From NCBI RefSeq assembly GCF_038049925.1, contig NZ_CP145809.1, forward strand, positions 682,001 to 746,000: a DNA stretch of 64,000 bases, given 5' to 3'. The DNA is from Georgenia sp. M64. GTDB taxonomy: Bacteria; Actinomycetota; Actinomycetes; Actinomycetales; Actinomycetaceae. The position numbers and the translations under genes were made by a program. The notes below the pieces were generated by a model. It saw only the letters and a list, made by a program, of their open reading frames with translations, was not told where the DNA came from and ran no database searches. This document shows, one piece after another, positions 26,551-34,362 of the stretch. Each line of letters starts with the position of its first letter. Position 1 is the first letter of the stretch.

Positions 26551-28307
26551 TGGTTCGCCAGCTCGACACGGACCCGACGAACCTCAGCTCCAAGGCGGGG
26601 CAGGGCCAGGAGCCCGCGCCCACCGCCGGGGGGTCCGGCGGAGAGTCCGGCCGGCCTGCCGGCGGGCCCACGCAGACGGCGATCGGCGTGCGCGGCTGGC
26701 TGCGCTGGACGTGGCGTCAGCTCACGAGCATGCGGGTGGCGTTGCTGCTCCTGCTCCTCCTGGCGGTCGCGGCGGTGCCGGGCTCCCTCTTCCCGCAGGC
26801 CCCTCAGGACGCGGCGGCGGTGACCGAGTACTACCTCGAGCACCCCGACCTCGCCCCCTGGCTGGACCGGATGGGGTTCTTCGACGTCTACGCCTCACCG
26901 TGGTTCGCGGCGGTGTACCTGCTGCTGTTCACGTCCCTCATCGGCTGCATCCTCCCCAGGGTCGCCGTGCACTGGCGGGCGCTGCGCTCGGCGCCCCCGC
27001 GGGTGCCGCGCAGCTTCTCGCGTTTCGACGTGCGGGCCGAGCGTGCCCTCGGCGAGACGCCCGCCGTCGTCGAGGGCAAGGTTCTCGCGGCGCTGAGGGG
27101 CCGCTACCGGGCGGTGGTGACCCCGGACGGGATCACCGCCGAACGCGGCTACCTGCGCGAGAGCGGCAACCTGCTGTTCCACCTCTCCCTCGTCGGCATC
27201 CTCGTCTCGCTCGCCGCCGGGCAGCTCTACAGCTTCCGCGGGCAGGCGATCGTCGTCGAGGGGGAGTCCTTCGCCAACTCGGTCCTGGCCTACGACTCCT
27301 TCGAGCCCGGCACCTTCTTCGACACCGACAGCCTCGACCCGTTCACCCTCACCCTCGAGGACTTCAGCTCGACGTTCACCGTGGACGCCCAGGCCCGGGA
27401 CTTCAACGCCCGGGTGCGTGTCGCGGAGCCCGACGGCACCGAGCGGACCGAGGACATCCGGGTCAACCGCCCCCTCGACGTCAACGGTGCGAACGTCTAC
27501 CTCTCGGGCAACGGCTACGCCCCACGCATCACGGTCCGTGACGGCGCGGGCGAGCTCGCGTTCGACGGCACCGTGCCGTTCCTGCCGCAGGACGGGGTCT
27601 ACACCTCCAAGGGGGTCATCAAGGTCCCGGACGTCACCGGCGGGCAGGAGCAGCTGGGCCTGACCGGGATGTTCCTGCCGACGGCGGTCCTGGACGACGG
27701 CGGGGCGGGCGTGCGCTCGGTGCACCCCGACCCGAGCGCGCCGCTCATGGTGCTGACGCTGTGGGCGGGCGACCTCGGTCTGGACGACGGCGCCCCGCAG
27801 AACGTCTACGTCCTCGACACCGACGCGATGCGGCAGGTGTACGAGCCCGCGGAGGACGGTTCTGCCGGGTCCGCGGACGGCGGGCAGCGACCCGTGACCC
27901 TCTTCCTCGCGCCCGGGGAGACGGTGGAGCTGCCCGAGGGGCTCGGGACGGTGACGTTCGAGTCGCTGCCGCGCTTCGCGGCGCTCGACCTGCGCTACGA
28001 CCCCTCCCTCACCGCGCTGCTGGTGTCCTCGGTGCTGGCGATGGTCGGCCTGTTCGGGTCGCTGTTCGTCCCCCGTCGTCGCCTGTGGGTGCGGCTGGCT
28101 CCCGGGCCGGACGGCGGCACGCGGCTCTCGGCCGCGGCGCTCGCCCGTGGCGACGACCCAGGTCTGGCGGCCGATCTCGACCGGGTGCTCGGCGCCGTCG
28201 GGCCGCCCGCCACCGTGCCGACCGGCGGACCGGCAGGGCACAATGACGACGACGCCGCTCCCGGCGTCCCGGGTGGCACGGGTCCCCGTGCCGAGGAAGG
28301 ACACTGA
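26550..28307 (+). CDS. resB: cytochrome c biogenesis protein ResB
   Basis: One half of the system II haem-lyase complex (585 residues) that exports haem and attaches it to apocytochrome c with CcsA/CcsB. After a Gly/Pro-rich cytoplasmic N-terminus of about 45 residues, membrane helices appear at RVALLLLLLLAVAAVPGSLF, WFAAVYLLLFTSLIGCIL and LLFHLSLVGILVSLAAG, then a large extracytoplasmic domain of about 300 residues, and a final helix LLVSSVLAMVGLFGSLFV. The ATG lies in the ccdA stop (TGATG). An acidic, low-complexity tail ends the protein. Stop overlaps the ccsB start. Confidence 0.93.
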   Translation: MVRQLDTDPTNLSSKAGQGQEPAPTAGGSGGESGRPAGGPTQTAIGVRGWLRWTWRQLTSMRVALLLLLLLAVAAVPGSLFPQAPQDAAAVTEYYLEHPDLAPWLDRMGFFDVYASPWFAAVYLLLFTSLIGCILPRVAVHWRALRSAPPRVPRSFSRFDVRAERALGETPAVVEGKVLAALRGRYRAVVTPDGITAERGYLRESGNLLFHLSLVGILVSLAAGQLYSFRGQAIVVEGESFANSVLAYDSFEPGTFFDTDSLDPFTLTLEDFSSTFTVDAQARDFNARVRVAEPDGTERTEDIRVNRPLDVNGANVYLSGNGYAPRITVRDGAGELAFDGTVPFLPQDGVYTSKGVIKVPDVTGGQEQLGLTGMFLPTAVLDDGGAGVRSVHPDPSAPLMVLTLWAGDLGLDDGAPQNVYVLDTDAMRQVYEPAEDGSAGSADGGQRPVTLFLAPGETVELPEGLGTVTFESLPRFAALDLRYDPSLTALLVSSVLAMVGLFGSLFVPRRRLWVRLAPGPDGGTRLSAAALARGDDPGLAADLDRVLGAVGPPATVPTGGPAGHNDDDAAPGVPGGTGPRAEEGH

Positions 28308-29344
28308 TGCCGGAGAGCGACCTCGGGCAGCTCAGCACGCTGCTCGTCTACGGCGCGATGGCCGCCTACACGGTGGCCCTGGTGGGCTTCGCCGTCGACC
28401 TGTCGGGGCTGCGTGACCGCGGCCCGGCCGGCCGGCGCCGCCGCGCCGTCGGGATCGCGATGTCGACCACCTGGGTGGCGGCGGGTCTGCACCTGGCCGG
28501 CCTGCTCGTGCGGGCGGTGGCAGCGGGCCGGGTGCCGTGGGCGAACATGTACGAGTTCTCGCTCCTGTCGACCTTCATCGCCGTCGCGGTGTTCCTCGGC
28601 CTCCAGCGCGGCCGGGACCTGCGCGTGCTCGGCACCTTCGTCACCGGGCCCGTCCTGCTCTCCCTCGGCGTCGCGGTGTCGGTGCTCTACGTCAAGGCCG
28701 ACGGCGTCCAGCCCGCACTCGCCAGCTACTGGCTGGTCATCCACGTCTCCATCGCCACAATCGCCTCCGGGGTCCTGGCCGTCGCCGCGGTGCTCTCGCT
28801 GCTCCAGCTCGTCCAGGAGCGCGCGGAGCTGCGGCGGGCGTCCGGCGACGCCGGCACCGGGACCCGCCTCGACGCCGTCCCCGGCGAAGCCGCCGGGCCG
28901 GGTGACGACGGCACGCCCCTCACCGGCACGCCTCTCCCCGGCACGGCGACGGCCGGTGGGGTGGACACGGTGGAGGCGCCTGCCGCCACGCGGACGGGCC
29001 TGTGGGGCCGGCTGCTGGAGTCCCTGCCGGTGTCCGGCGAGCTCGAGCGGCTCTCCTTCCGCCTCAACGCGGTCGGGTTCATGCTGTGGACCTTCACCAT
29101 CATCGCCGGCGCGATCTGGGCCGAGCACGCCTGGGGCCGGCCGTGGGGCTGGGACCCCAAGGAGGTGTGGTCGTTCGTCGTGTGGGTGATCTACGCCGCG
29201 TACCTCCACGCACGCGCCACCCGTGGCTGGGAGGGCCGTCGCTCCGCGTACCTCTCGCTGGCCGGGTTCGCGGCGATCCTCGTGAACTACTTCGTCGTCA
29301 ACCTCGTCTTCACCGGCCTGCACTCCTACAGCGGACTCGGCTGA
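28307..29344 (+). CDS. ccsB: cytochrome c biogenesis protein CcsB/CcsA (haem handling)
   Basis: Polytopic partner of ResB (345 residues) in system II haem attachment. The haem-binding WWD-type motif WGWDPKEVW starts at W280, with flanking conserved histidines in IHVSIATIAS (near residue 145) and in the AEHAWG and YLHARA segments. A hydrophilic, Thr/Gly-rich loop at about 185-235 separates two membrane halves. Starts in the ResB stop (TGATG). This is the last gene of the cytochrome maturation operon; it runs tail-to-tail into the small membrane protein gene at 29413, with short palindromes but no clear terminator between. Confidence 0.93.
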   Translation: MPESDLGQLSTLLVYGAMAAYTVALVGFAVDLSGLRDRGPAGRRRRAVGIAMSTTWVAAGLHLAGLLVRAVAAGRVPWANMYEFSLLSTFIAVAVFLGLQRGRDLRVLGTFVTGPVLLSLGVAVSVLYVKADGVQPALASYWLVIHVSIATIASGVLAVAAVLSLLQLVQERAELRRASGDAGTGTRLDAVPGEAAGPGDDGTPLTGTPLPGTATAGGVDTVEAPAATRTGLWGRLLESLPVSGELERLSFRLNAVGFMLWTFTIIAGAIWAEHAWGRPWGWDPKEVWSFVVWVIYAAYLHARATRGWEGRRSAYLSLAGFAAILVNYFVVNLVFTGLHSYSGLG

Positions 29345-29412
29345 GCTGCGGGGCGGCACTCACTCGGGATCATCTGAACGGACCCCGCCGAGCACCGGGA
29401 CGGGCGTCAGGG

Positions 29413-29943
29413 TCAGGCCTGACGGGGCGGCTGCGCCCCGGCGTCGCCGTCCTCGACGTCGCGGCCCGGGTGCGGCTCGGCGCCGCCGTGGGCGGCCTCG
29501 TCGGGGGAGTGGGGCGCGTCGTCCGGCGAGACCTCATCGGGGGACCGGGGCGGGCGGCCGTCGTCCGTGACCGGTCCACCCGCGGGGTCCGCGGCCTCCT
29601 TCGCCCGGCGCTCACGCTCGCGGCGACGCCGCTCCGTCTCGAGCCGGGCGAGGAACTCCGGGTCGTCGTCGGGCGCGACCGGCCCGCGCGGACCGCGGGG
29701 GCCGCGCGGCGACGGGCGACCGGGTCCGCGTCCGGGCGACGGCGGGGAGGTGCGTCCGCCGCGGGCGAACCTGCTCACGGCCAGCCACGCCAGGGCGCCG
29801 AGGCCCGGGAAGACGAGGATCAGGGCGGCCCACAGGACCTTCGGGATGCCCACGGGCATGGAGTCCTCGGGCGTGCGCACGCAGTCGATGAAGGCGTACA
29901 CCACCAGCGCCACGAGAAGGACGACGGGAACGATCCGGGCCAT
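29413..29943 (-). CDS. PLDc_N-type small membrane protein with charged tail
   Basis: Predicted membrane protein (176 residues). Two helices, IVPVVLLVALVVYAFIDCV and VLWAALILVFPGLGALAWLA, match the phospholipase D-nuclease N-terminal (PLDc_N) domain that occurs alone in many actinomycetes; there is no catalytic HKD motif. The remainder is a Pro/Gly/Arg-rich segment, then a charged helix (EFLARLETERRRRERERRAK) and an acidic tail, all likely cytoplasmic. The ATG at 29943 lies six bases after TACCCT and removes a long spurious N-terminal extension. Function unknown. Confidence 0.8.
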   Translation of the reverse strand: MARIVPVVLLVALVVYAFIDCVRTPEDSMPVGIPKVLWAALILVFPGLGALAWLAVSRFARGGRTSPPSPGRGPGRPSPRGPRGPRGPVAPDDDPEFLARLETERRRRERERRAKEAADPAGGPVTDDGRPPRSPDEVSPDDAPHSPDEAAHGGAEPHPGRDVEDGDAGAQPPRQA

Positions 29944-29949
29944 CCACCA

Positions 29950-29955
29950 AGGGTA
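29950..29955 (-). promoter_or_regulatory. leaderless-type -10 for PLDc_N gene
   Basis: TACCCT on the minus strand, six bases before the ATG at 29943. Confidence 0.5.
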
Positions 29956-30042
29956 GTCGGCGCGGCGTCCCGGCGCCGGACCGGGCATCGAGCCGGCACG
30001 GACCCGGCGGTCCCGTCGGCGTCCGGGGCTCCGCCGCCGCCG

Positions 30043-30048
30043 TACCCT
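30043..30048 (+). promoter_or_regulatory. leaderless-type -10 for DUF4229 gene
   Basis: TACCCT six bases before the GTG at 30055. Confidence 0.5.
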
Positions 30049-30054
30049 GGGTGG

Positions 30055-30402
30055 GTGCGTCTGGTCGTCTACTCCCTGTTGCGCCTGCTCATGGTTCTCG
30101 CTGCCGCCGGCGTGCTCTACCTCGTCGGGCTGCGGTCGTGGGCCCTGTGGGCCGCTGCGATCGTGGTCGCCGCCCTGGTGTCCTACGTGGTCCTCGGGCG
30201 TCAGCGCGCCGCGGCAGCAGCGGTCCTGGCTGCGCACGACCCCACGCGGGGTGCTACCGACCGCCTCGCCAGGGCCGGTGACGCCGACGCCGCGTACGAG
30301 GACGCCGTGCTCGACGCCGACCCGCCCGCCGGCCAGAACCCTGAGCGTCAGGCCGGCGCGGACGGGCAGCTCGGCGACGGTGCGCTCAGCCCTGACCGCT
30401 GA
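30055..30402 (+). CDS. DUF4229 domain-containing membrane protein
   Basis: Small two-helix membrane protein (115 residues) of the actinobacterial DUF4229 family: helices near VVYSLLRLLMVLAAAGVLYLVGL and WALWAAAIVVAALVSYVVLG (each shown only in part by these residues), followed by an acidic, Ala/Asp-rich cytoplasmic tail. No function is established. From memory it commonly accompanies menA in actinomycetes, as here: it meets menA tail-to-tail with 17 bases of overlapping coding sequence. GTG start six bases behind TACCCT. Confidence 0.8.
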   Translation: MRLVVYSLLRLLMVLAAAGVLYLVGLRSWALWAAAIVVAALVSYVVLGRQRAAAAAVLAAHDPTRGATDRLARAGDADAAYEDAVLDADPPAGQNPERQAGADGQLGDGALSPDR

Positions 30403-31267
30403 GCGCCAGGCCGACGCCGAGCAGCACCCCGTAGGCGAGCTCGAGCAGCCCGGTGTCGCGCAGGATCACGATGAGGTCGCGGCCCGCGGCGCCGCCGAGG
30501 ACGATCCGGGACAGGCGAACCACCCACGGCACCAGGACGAGGACGAGCAGCGCCCAGGGCGAGACCGTCGCGGCGAGGACGCCGAGCACGACGGGTAGGG
30601 CGATCATCGCCACGTAGGTCAGACGGGCCCGGCGGTCCCCGAGCAGCACCGCGAGCGTGGTCTTGCCGACCTGGGAGTCCGTGGGGATGTCGCGGATGTT
30701 GTTGACCATGAGCAGCGCGCACGCGACGAGGCCGACGCCCGCGGCGCCCGCCCACGCCGTCCAGGGCAGGCTGCCCGCCTGGGTCCACAGCGTGCCCAGG
30801 GTCGCCATGAGCCCGAAGAAGAGGAACACCCCCACCTCGCCGAGGCCGAGGTAGCCGTACGGACGGCTCCCCCCGGTGTACCCCCACGCCGCGGCGATCG
30901 CCAGCACGCCCAGGGCGAGCAGCCACCACGCCGCCGAGACGGCCACCAGCACCAGACCGAGGAGCGCGCCGACGGCGAGGGCGAGGATCGCCGCCCGCTT
31001 GACGGTGGCGGGGCCGGCCTTGCCGCCGCCGGTCAGGCGCGGCGGGCCGGTGCGGACGTCGTCGGTCCCGCGCACGCCGTCGGAGTAGTCGTTCGCGAAG
31101 TTCACGCCCACCTGGAGTGCCAGGGCCACGCCGGCCGCGAGGAGCGCCCGCACCGGCGACGCGGCACCCAGGCCGACGGCCGCGCCGGTCCCCAGCACGA
31201 CGGGTGCGACGGCGGCGGGCAGCGTGCGCAGCCGCGCGCCCTCGAGCCAGTCGGAGAGGGTGGCCAT
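30386..31267 (-). CDS. menA: 1,4-dihydroxy-2-naphthoate polyprenyltransferase
   Basis: Integral membrane UbiA-family enzyme (293 residues, about eight or nine helices) that joins the naphthoate head group to the polyprenyl tail to give demethylmenaquinone. The first Asp-rich prenyl-diphosphate motif is in NFANDYSDGVRGTDD and the second in NNIRDIPTDSQVGK, both on cytoplasmic loops. GGAG precedes the ATG. It follows menE by 45 bases on the same strand, so menE-menA are probably co-transcribed. The last 17 bases overlap the DUF4229 gene from the other side. The tail would come from the synthase at 62140-63162. Confidence 0.95.
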   Translation of the reverse strand: MATLSDWLEGARLRTLPAAVAPVVLGTGAAVGLGAASPVRALLAAGVALALQVGVNFANDYSDGVRGTDDVRTGPPRLTGGGKAGPATVKRAAILALAVGALLGLVLVAVSAAWWLLALGVLAIAAAWGYTGGSRPYGYLGLGEVGVFLFFGLMATLGTLWTQAGSLPWTAWAGAAGVGLVACALLMVNNIRDIPTDSQVGKTTLAVLLGDRRARLTYVAMIALPVVLGVLAATVSPWALLVLVLVPWVVRLSRIVLGGAAGRDLIVILRDTGLLELAYGVLLGVGLALSGQG

Positions 31268-31312
31268 GGGGCTCCGTCATCGTGAGGCTCGCGCGGGTCG
31301 CGAGCGGACGGC

Positions 31313-32698
31313 TCAGGATATCGGTCGGCCCGCGCTGCCCGTCTCGTGCGCCTGCCGGTCGATGCCGTGCCGCTCGACGCCGGGCCCTCCAGGGTCGGCC
31401 AACGCCTCGCGGGCCAGCCGGGCGACCGCCAGCCGGTCGACCTTGCCCGGACCGCGCAGCGGAAGCGCGTCGACGCGCACCAGGGCCCGCGGCGCGTGGG
31501 CGGCGCCGAGCTCCGCGGACACCGCCGCCCGCAGCTCGGCGAGGGTGCCGCCGGCGGTGGTGACGGCGGTGACCAGCTCGCCCCACTCGTCGTCCGGCAC
31601 GCCGACGACGACCACGCCTGGTCCGGCCACCCGCTCGACGGCCGTCGGCGCGACCTTCACACCGCCCGTGTTGATGAGGTCGTCGACCCTGCCGAGCACG
31701 GTGAGGCGCACGCCCTGCGGGCCGTGGTCCAGCCGGCCGCGGTCGGACGTGCGCAGCCACCGCTCCCCGGCCTCGACGGCGAACGGACCGCCGTCGGGTT
31801 CGTCGAGGTAACCGCTCGCGAGCATGGCGCCGGCGATCTCCACCCGCCCGTCCGTCGTGGTACGCAACCGGACGCCCGGCAGCGGTACGCCGTCGTACAC
31901 GCACCCGCCGCCGGTCTCGGTCATGCCGTACGTGGTCACCACCCTCAGGCCGGCCGCCCGGGCCTGAGCGAGCGTGGCCGGTGGGGTCGCGGCGCCGCCC
32001 ACGAGGATGGCGGCGACACGACGCAGCGGCACCACGGCACCCGGACCTGCATCCAGTACCCGCACCAGCTGAGTCGGAACCAGCGAGAGGTAGCCGGGCG
32101 CGTCGTCGGGCATGGCGGTGACCGCCTCGGCCAGGGCGGCGGGGTCGAAACCGGCGGAGGTGTCGAGCAGGACGGGCGTCGTGCCGGCGACGACGGAGCG
32201 CACGAGGACCTGGAGGCCGGCGACGTGGTGGGCCGGGACCGCGAGCACCCAGCGCCCCGGCCCGCCGAGCCGCGCGTGGGTCGCTCGGGCCGATGCGACG
32301 AGCGCCGCGGCGCCGAGTGCCACGAGGTGGCCGGTGCCGGTCGTCGACCCGGACGTCCGCAGGATCACCGCCGTGTCCGCAGGGACCTCGGTCCGGAGGC
32401 GGGCGGCGACGGCGGCGAGAGGGTCGTTCTCGTCCGGGTCGTGCGGCACCAGCACACTCGGCCCGTCGATCCCGTCGATCCCGTCGATCCCGTCGATCCC
32501 GTCCGGGCCCCCGGCGCCGTCGACCCGTCCGCCGTGGCTCCCCGCCGCGACCGGGACCTCGCCGTCGTCCAGGGTGCCGCGGAGCCGAAGCTCGAGTGCA
32601 CGTCGCAGCCCGGAGACGACGACGGGATCCCGCCCGCCGGGGACGGCGACGAGCCGCGCTCCGCTGCGTACGGCCGACGCGCCAGGCTCCGAGGTCAC
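31313..32698 (-). CDS. menE: o-succinylbenzoate-CoA ligase
   Basis: Adenylate-forming enzyme (461 residues) that activates o-succinylbenzoate with CoA for menB. The AMP-binding loop is ILRTSGSTTGTGHLVALG near residue 112, followed by VTTYGMTETGGGCVYDG (motif A5) and the hinge RWLRTSDRGRL, with RVDDLINTGGVKV near the end. It is at the short end for the family, as in actinobacterial MenE. An odd feature is a run of four Gly-Ile-Asp triplets at residues about 67-78 from a perfect 9-bp repeat. GTG start six bases behind TAGGCT, consistent with a leaderless transcript. Confidence 0.9.
   Translation of the reverse strand: MTSEPGASAVRSGARLVAVPGGRDPVVVSGLRRALELRLRGTLDDGEVPVAAGSHGGRVDGAGGPDGIDGIDGIDGIDGPSVLVPHDPDENDPLAAVAARLRTEVPADTAVILRTSGSTTGTGHLVALGAAALVASARATHARLGGPGRWVLAVPAHHVAGLQVLVRSVVAGTTPVLLDTSAGFDPAALAEAVTAMPDDAPGYLSLVPTQLVRVLDAGPGAVVPLRRVAAILVGGAATPPATLAQARAAGLRVVTTYGMTETGGGCVYDGVPLPGVRLRTTTDGRVEIAGAMLASGYLDEPDGGPFAVEAGERWLRTSDRGRLDHGPQGVRLTVLGRVDDLINTGGVKVAPTAVERVAGPGVVVVGVPDDEWGELVTAVTTAGGTLAELRAAVSAELGAAHAPRALVRVDALPLRGPGKVDRLAVARLAREALADPGGPGVERHGIDRQAHETGSAGRPIS
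32465..32500 (+). repeat. 9-bp minisatellite inside menE
   Basis: Four perfect copies of GTCGATCCC (32465-32473, 32474-32482, 32483-32491, 32492-32500); on the coding strand they encode Gly-Ile-Asp repeats. Units are multiples of three, so slippage would change length without breaking the frame. Confidence 0.9.
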
Positions 32699-32704
32699 CC
32701 TGCC

Positions 32705-32710
32705 AGCCTA
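32705..32710 (-). promoter_or_regulatory. leaderless-type -10 for menE
   Basis: TAGGCT on the minus strand, six bases before the GTG at 32698. Confidence 0.55.
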
Positions 32711-32776
32711 GGTCCGACGACTAGCCTGGAGCCGGACCTGGCGGGAGCGGGATCCGACCAGGCGGAGGAGCAGCAC

Positions 32777-33868
32777 ATGTGGGGCACGACGCGCGGGCGG
32801 GCAGTGCGCCGATCCCGGTTGCTCGTCGTCGCGGCGCTCGTCACGTCCGTGGCGGCATGCACGACCTCGACCCCGCCGACGGCACCGGAGCCGGCTCCGA
32901 CGACAGCATCGCCCACACCGCTGCCCAGCTGGTCGGCCGGTTCGAAGGACCGGCTGCCGCCCGTCCCGCCCTCCTGGCCGCTGACCGGCCGGGCCGACGA
33001 GATCGAGCCCCGCCCCGCGCTGAGCATCAAGGTCGAGAACCACGCCGCGGCTCGGCCGCAGTCCGGCCTCGAGGACGCGGACGTCGTCTGGGAGGAGCTC
33101 GTCGAGGGCGGCCTCACCCGGTTCAACGCGGTCTACCACTCGGTGGTCCCCGACGTCGTCGGACCGATCCGGTCGGTCCGCCCCATGGATGCCGCCATCT
33201 CGGGTCCCTACGGCGGGCTGCTGGTGTTCTCCGGCGGTCAGGAGCAGTACATCGAGATGGTGCGCGACGTGGGCCTGCAGCTCGTCATCGACGACGATGA
33301 CGACCCGGGCTTCTTCCGGAGCACCGACCGCGTCATCCCGCACAACCTCTACGGCAGCGGCGCGGACTTCCTCGACCAGGCCGACGGCGACCACTCGGAG
33401 CCGCCCGACCGCCAGCTCCGCTTCGCCGACGACCTGGCCACCGCGAGCGCCGTTGCCGACGGGGCGGCGGCGAGCCGTCTGGACCTGTCCTTCCCCAGCA
33501 CCTCACCCGGCTGGGAGTGGGCTCCGGCCGGCGACGGGGCGTGGCGGCGGGAGGAGTTCGGACTCCCGCAGTCCTCCGCCGACGGCGATCCCTTGCTCGC
33601 CGTCAACGTCGTCGTGCTCCGCGTCCAGGTCGTGATGACGGGGGCGCGCGACGCGGCCGGGGCGCCCGTGCCGGAGACCATCCTGGAGGGCGAGGGGCCC
33701 GCGCTGCTCGCGACCGGAGGGAAGGTGGTGGAGGGCTCCTGGGCCAAGGATGGCGCTCTGGAGTCGCTCCGCCTGCTGAGCGAGGACGGTGAGGACCTCC
33801 TCCTCGCGCCGGGCAACACCTGGATCGAGCTGGTGCCGGTCGACGACGGCGCGGTCAGCTACGGCTGA
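32777..33868 (+). CDS. DUF3048 domain-containing lipoprotein
   Basis: Predicted cell-surface lipoprotein (363 residues) of the DUF3048 (YerB-like) family. The signal has RRSR, a hydrophobic core and lipobox VAAC with lipidated C28, followed by a Thr/Pro-rich linker. The DUF3048 blocks are clear: ALSIKVENHAAARPQSGLED, VWEELVEGGLTRF, GPIRSVRPMDAAI and, later, the C-terminal lobe with LEGEGPALLATGG. Function is not established. GGAGGAG at 32763-32769 supports the ATG. It sits between menE and menB but shows no menaquinone connection; three 26-bp repeats follow its stop. Confidence 0.85.
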   Translation: MWGTTRGRAVRRSRLLVVAALVTSVAACTTSTPPTAPEPAPTTASPTPLPSWSAGSKDRLPPVPPSWPLTGRADEIEPRPALSIKVENHAAARPQSGLEDADVVWEELVEGGLTRFNAVYHSVVPDVVGPIRSVRPMDAAISGPYGGLLVFSGGQEQYIEMVRDVGLQLVIDDDDDPGFFRSTDRVIPHNLYGSGADFLDQADGDHSEPPDRQLRFADDLATASAVADGAAASRLDLSFPSTSPGWEWAPAGDGAWRREEFGLPQSSADGDPLLAVNVVVLRVQVVMTGARDAAGAPVPETILEGEGPALLATGGKVVEGSWAKDGALESLRLLSEDGEDLLLAPGNTWIELVPVDDGAVSYG

Positions 33869-33899
33869 TCCGCCGACGTCGTGGGGGACGGGTCGAGCT

Positions 33900-33968
33900 C
33901 CGGCGTCGTGAACCAGGGTTGGGAGCCGGCGTCCTGAACCAGGGTTGGGAGCCGGCGTCGTGACGCGG
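33900..33968 (+). repeat. 26-bp tandem repeat after DUF3048 gene
   Basis: CCGGCGTCGTGAACCAGGGT plus TGGGAG at 33900-33925, repeated with one change at 33926-33951, and a third truncated copy from 33952. It fills the convergent gap between the lipoprotein gene and the small membrane protein gene. Confidence 0.85.
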
Positions 33969-33973
33969 CTTCC

Positions 33974-34189
33974 TCAGGGACGGCCGTGGTCCCAGTCGCT
34001 CCGGGTGCCGAGGGTGCGTCCCCGCGCCTTGTCGGCCGCGAGGATGCCGTGCTTCACGGCCGTGCGGATGACCCAGTAGCTGATCAGCAGGCCCAGCAAC
34101 GCCGGGATGACGATCACGAGGAGGGACGCTAGCCCGAGCCAGTCGGTCGCGGCGGGCAGGAGCGGGTCCGAGGAACCCAGCAGAACCAT
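33974..34189 (-). CDS. small hypothetical membrane protein
   Basis: Short predicted membrane protein (71 residues) with one strong helix, ASLLVIVIPALLGLLISYWV, flanked by an outside N-terminus (SSDPLLPAATDWL) and a basic cytoplasmic tail (RTAVKHGILAADKARGR). The frame is open much further upstream, but that part is the shadow of menB; the ATG at 34189 gives a sensible protein. It lies downstream of menB on the same strand, 173 bases away. I do not recognise a family; PLDc_N-like single-helix proteins are a possibility. Moderate confidence that it is translated. Confidence 0.55.
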   Translation of the reverse strand: MVLLGSSDPLLPAATDWLGLASLLVIVIPALLGLLISYWVIRTAVKHGILAADKARGRTLGTRSDWDHGRP

Positions 34190-34209
34190 TGACGCTGCCC
34201 TTCGGCCGA

Positions 34210-34237
34210 GAACGAGGAACGAGGAACGAGGAACGAG
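34210..34237 (+). repeat. 7-bp repeat, four copies
   Basis: GAACGAG repeated four times perfectly between menB and the small membrane protein gene. Seven is not a multiple of three, in line with a non-coding location. Confidence 0.85.
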
Positions 34238-34362
34238 CGTGAGCCTAGTTGTCGGCGGATCGTTCGTCCGGGAGTTCGGGGTATCCCGGTCCCGGTCCCG
34301 ACGTGGTCGCGATCCGGGCCCCGTCGTGGCGGCGATCCCGGGAGTCAGGGCGTGTACCGGTG

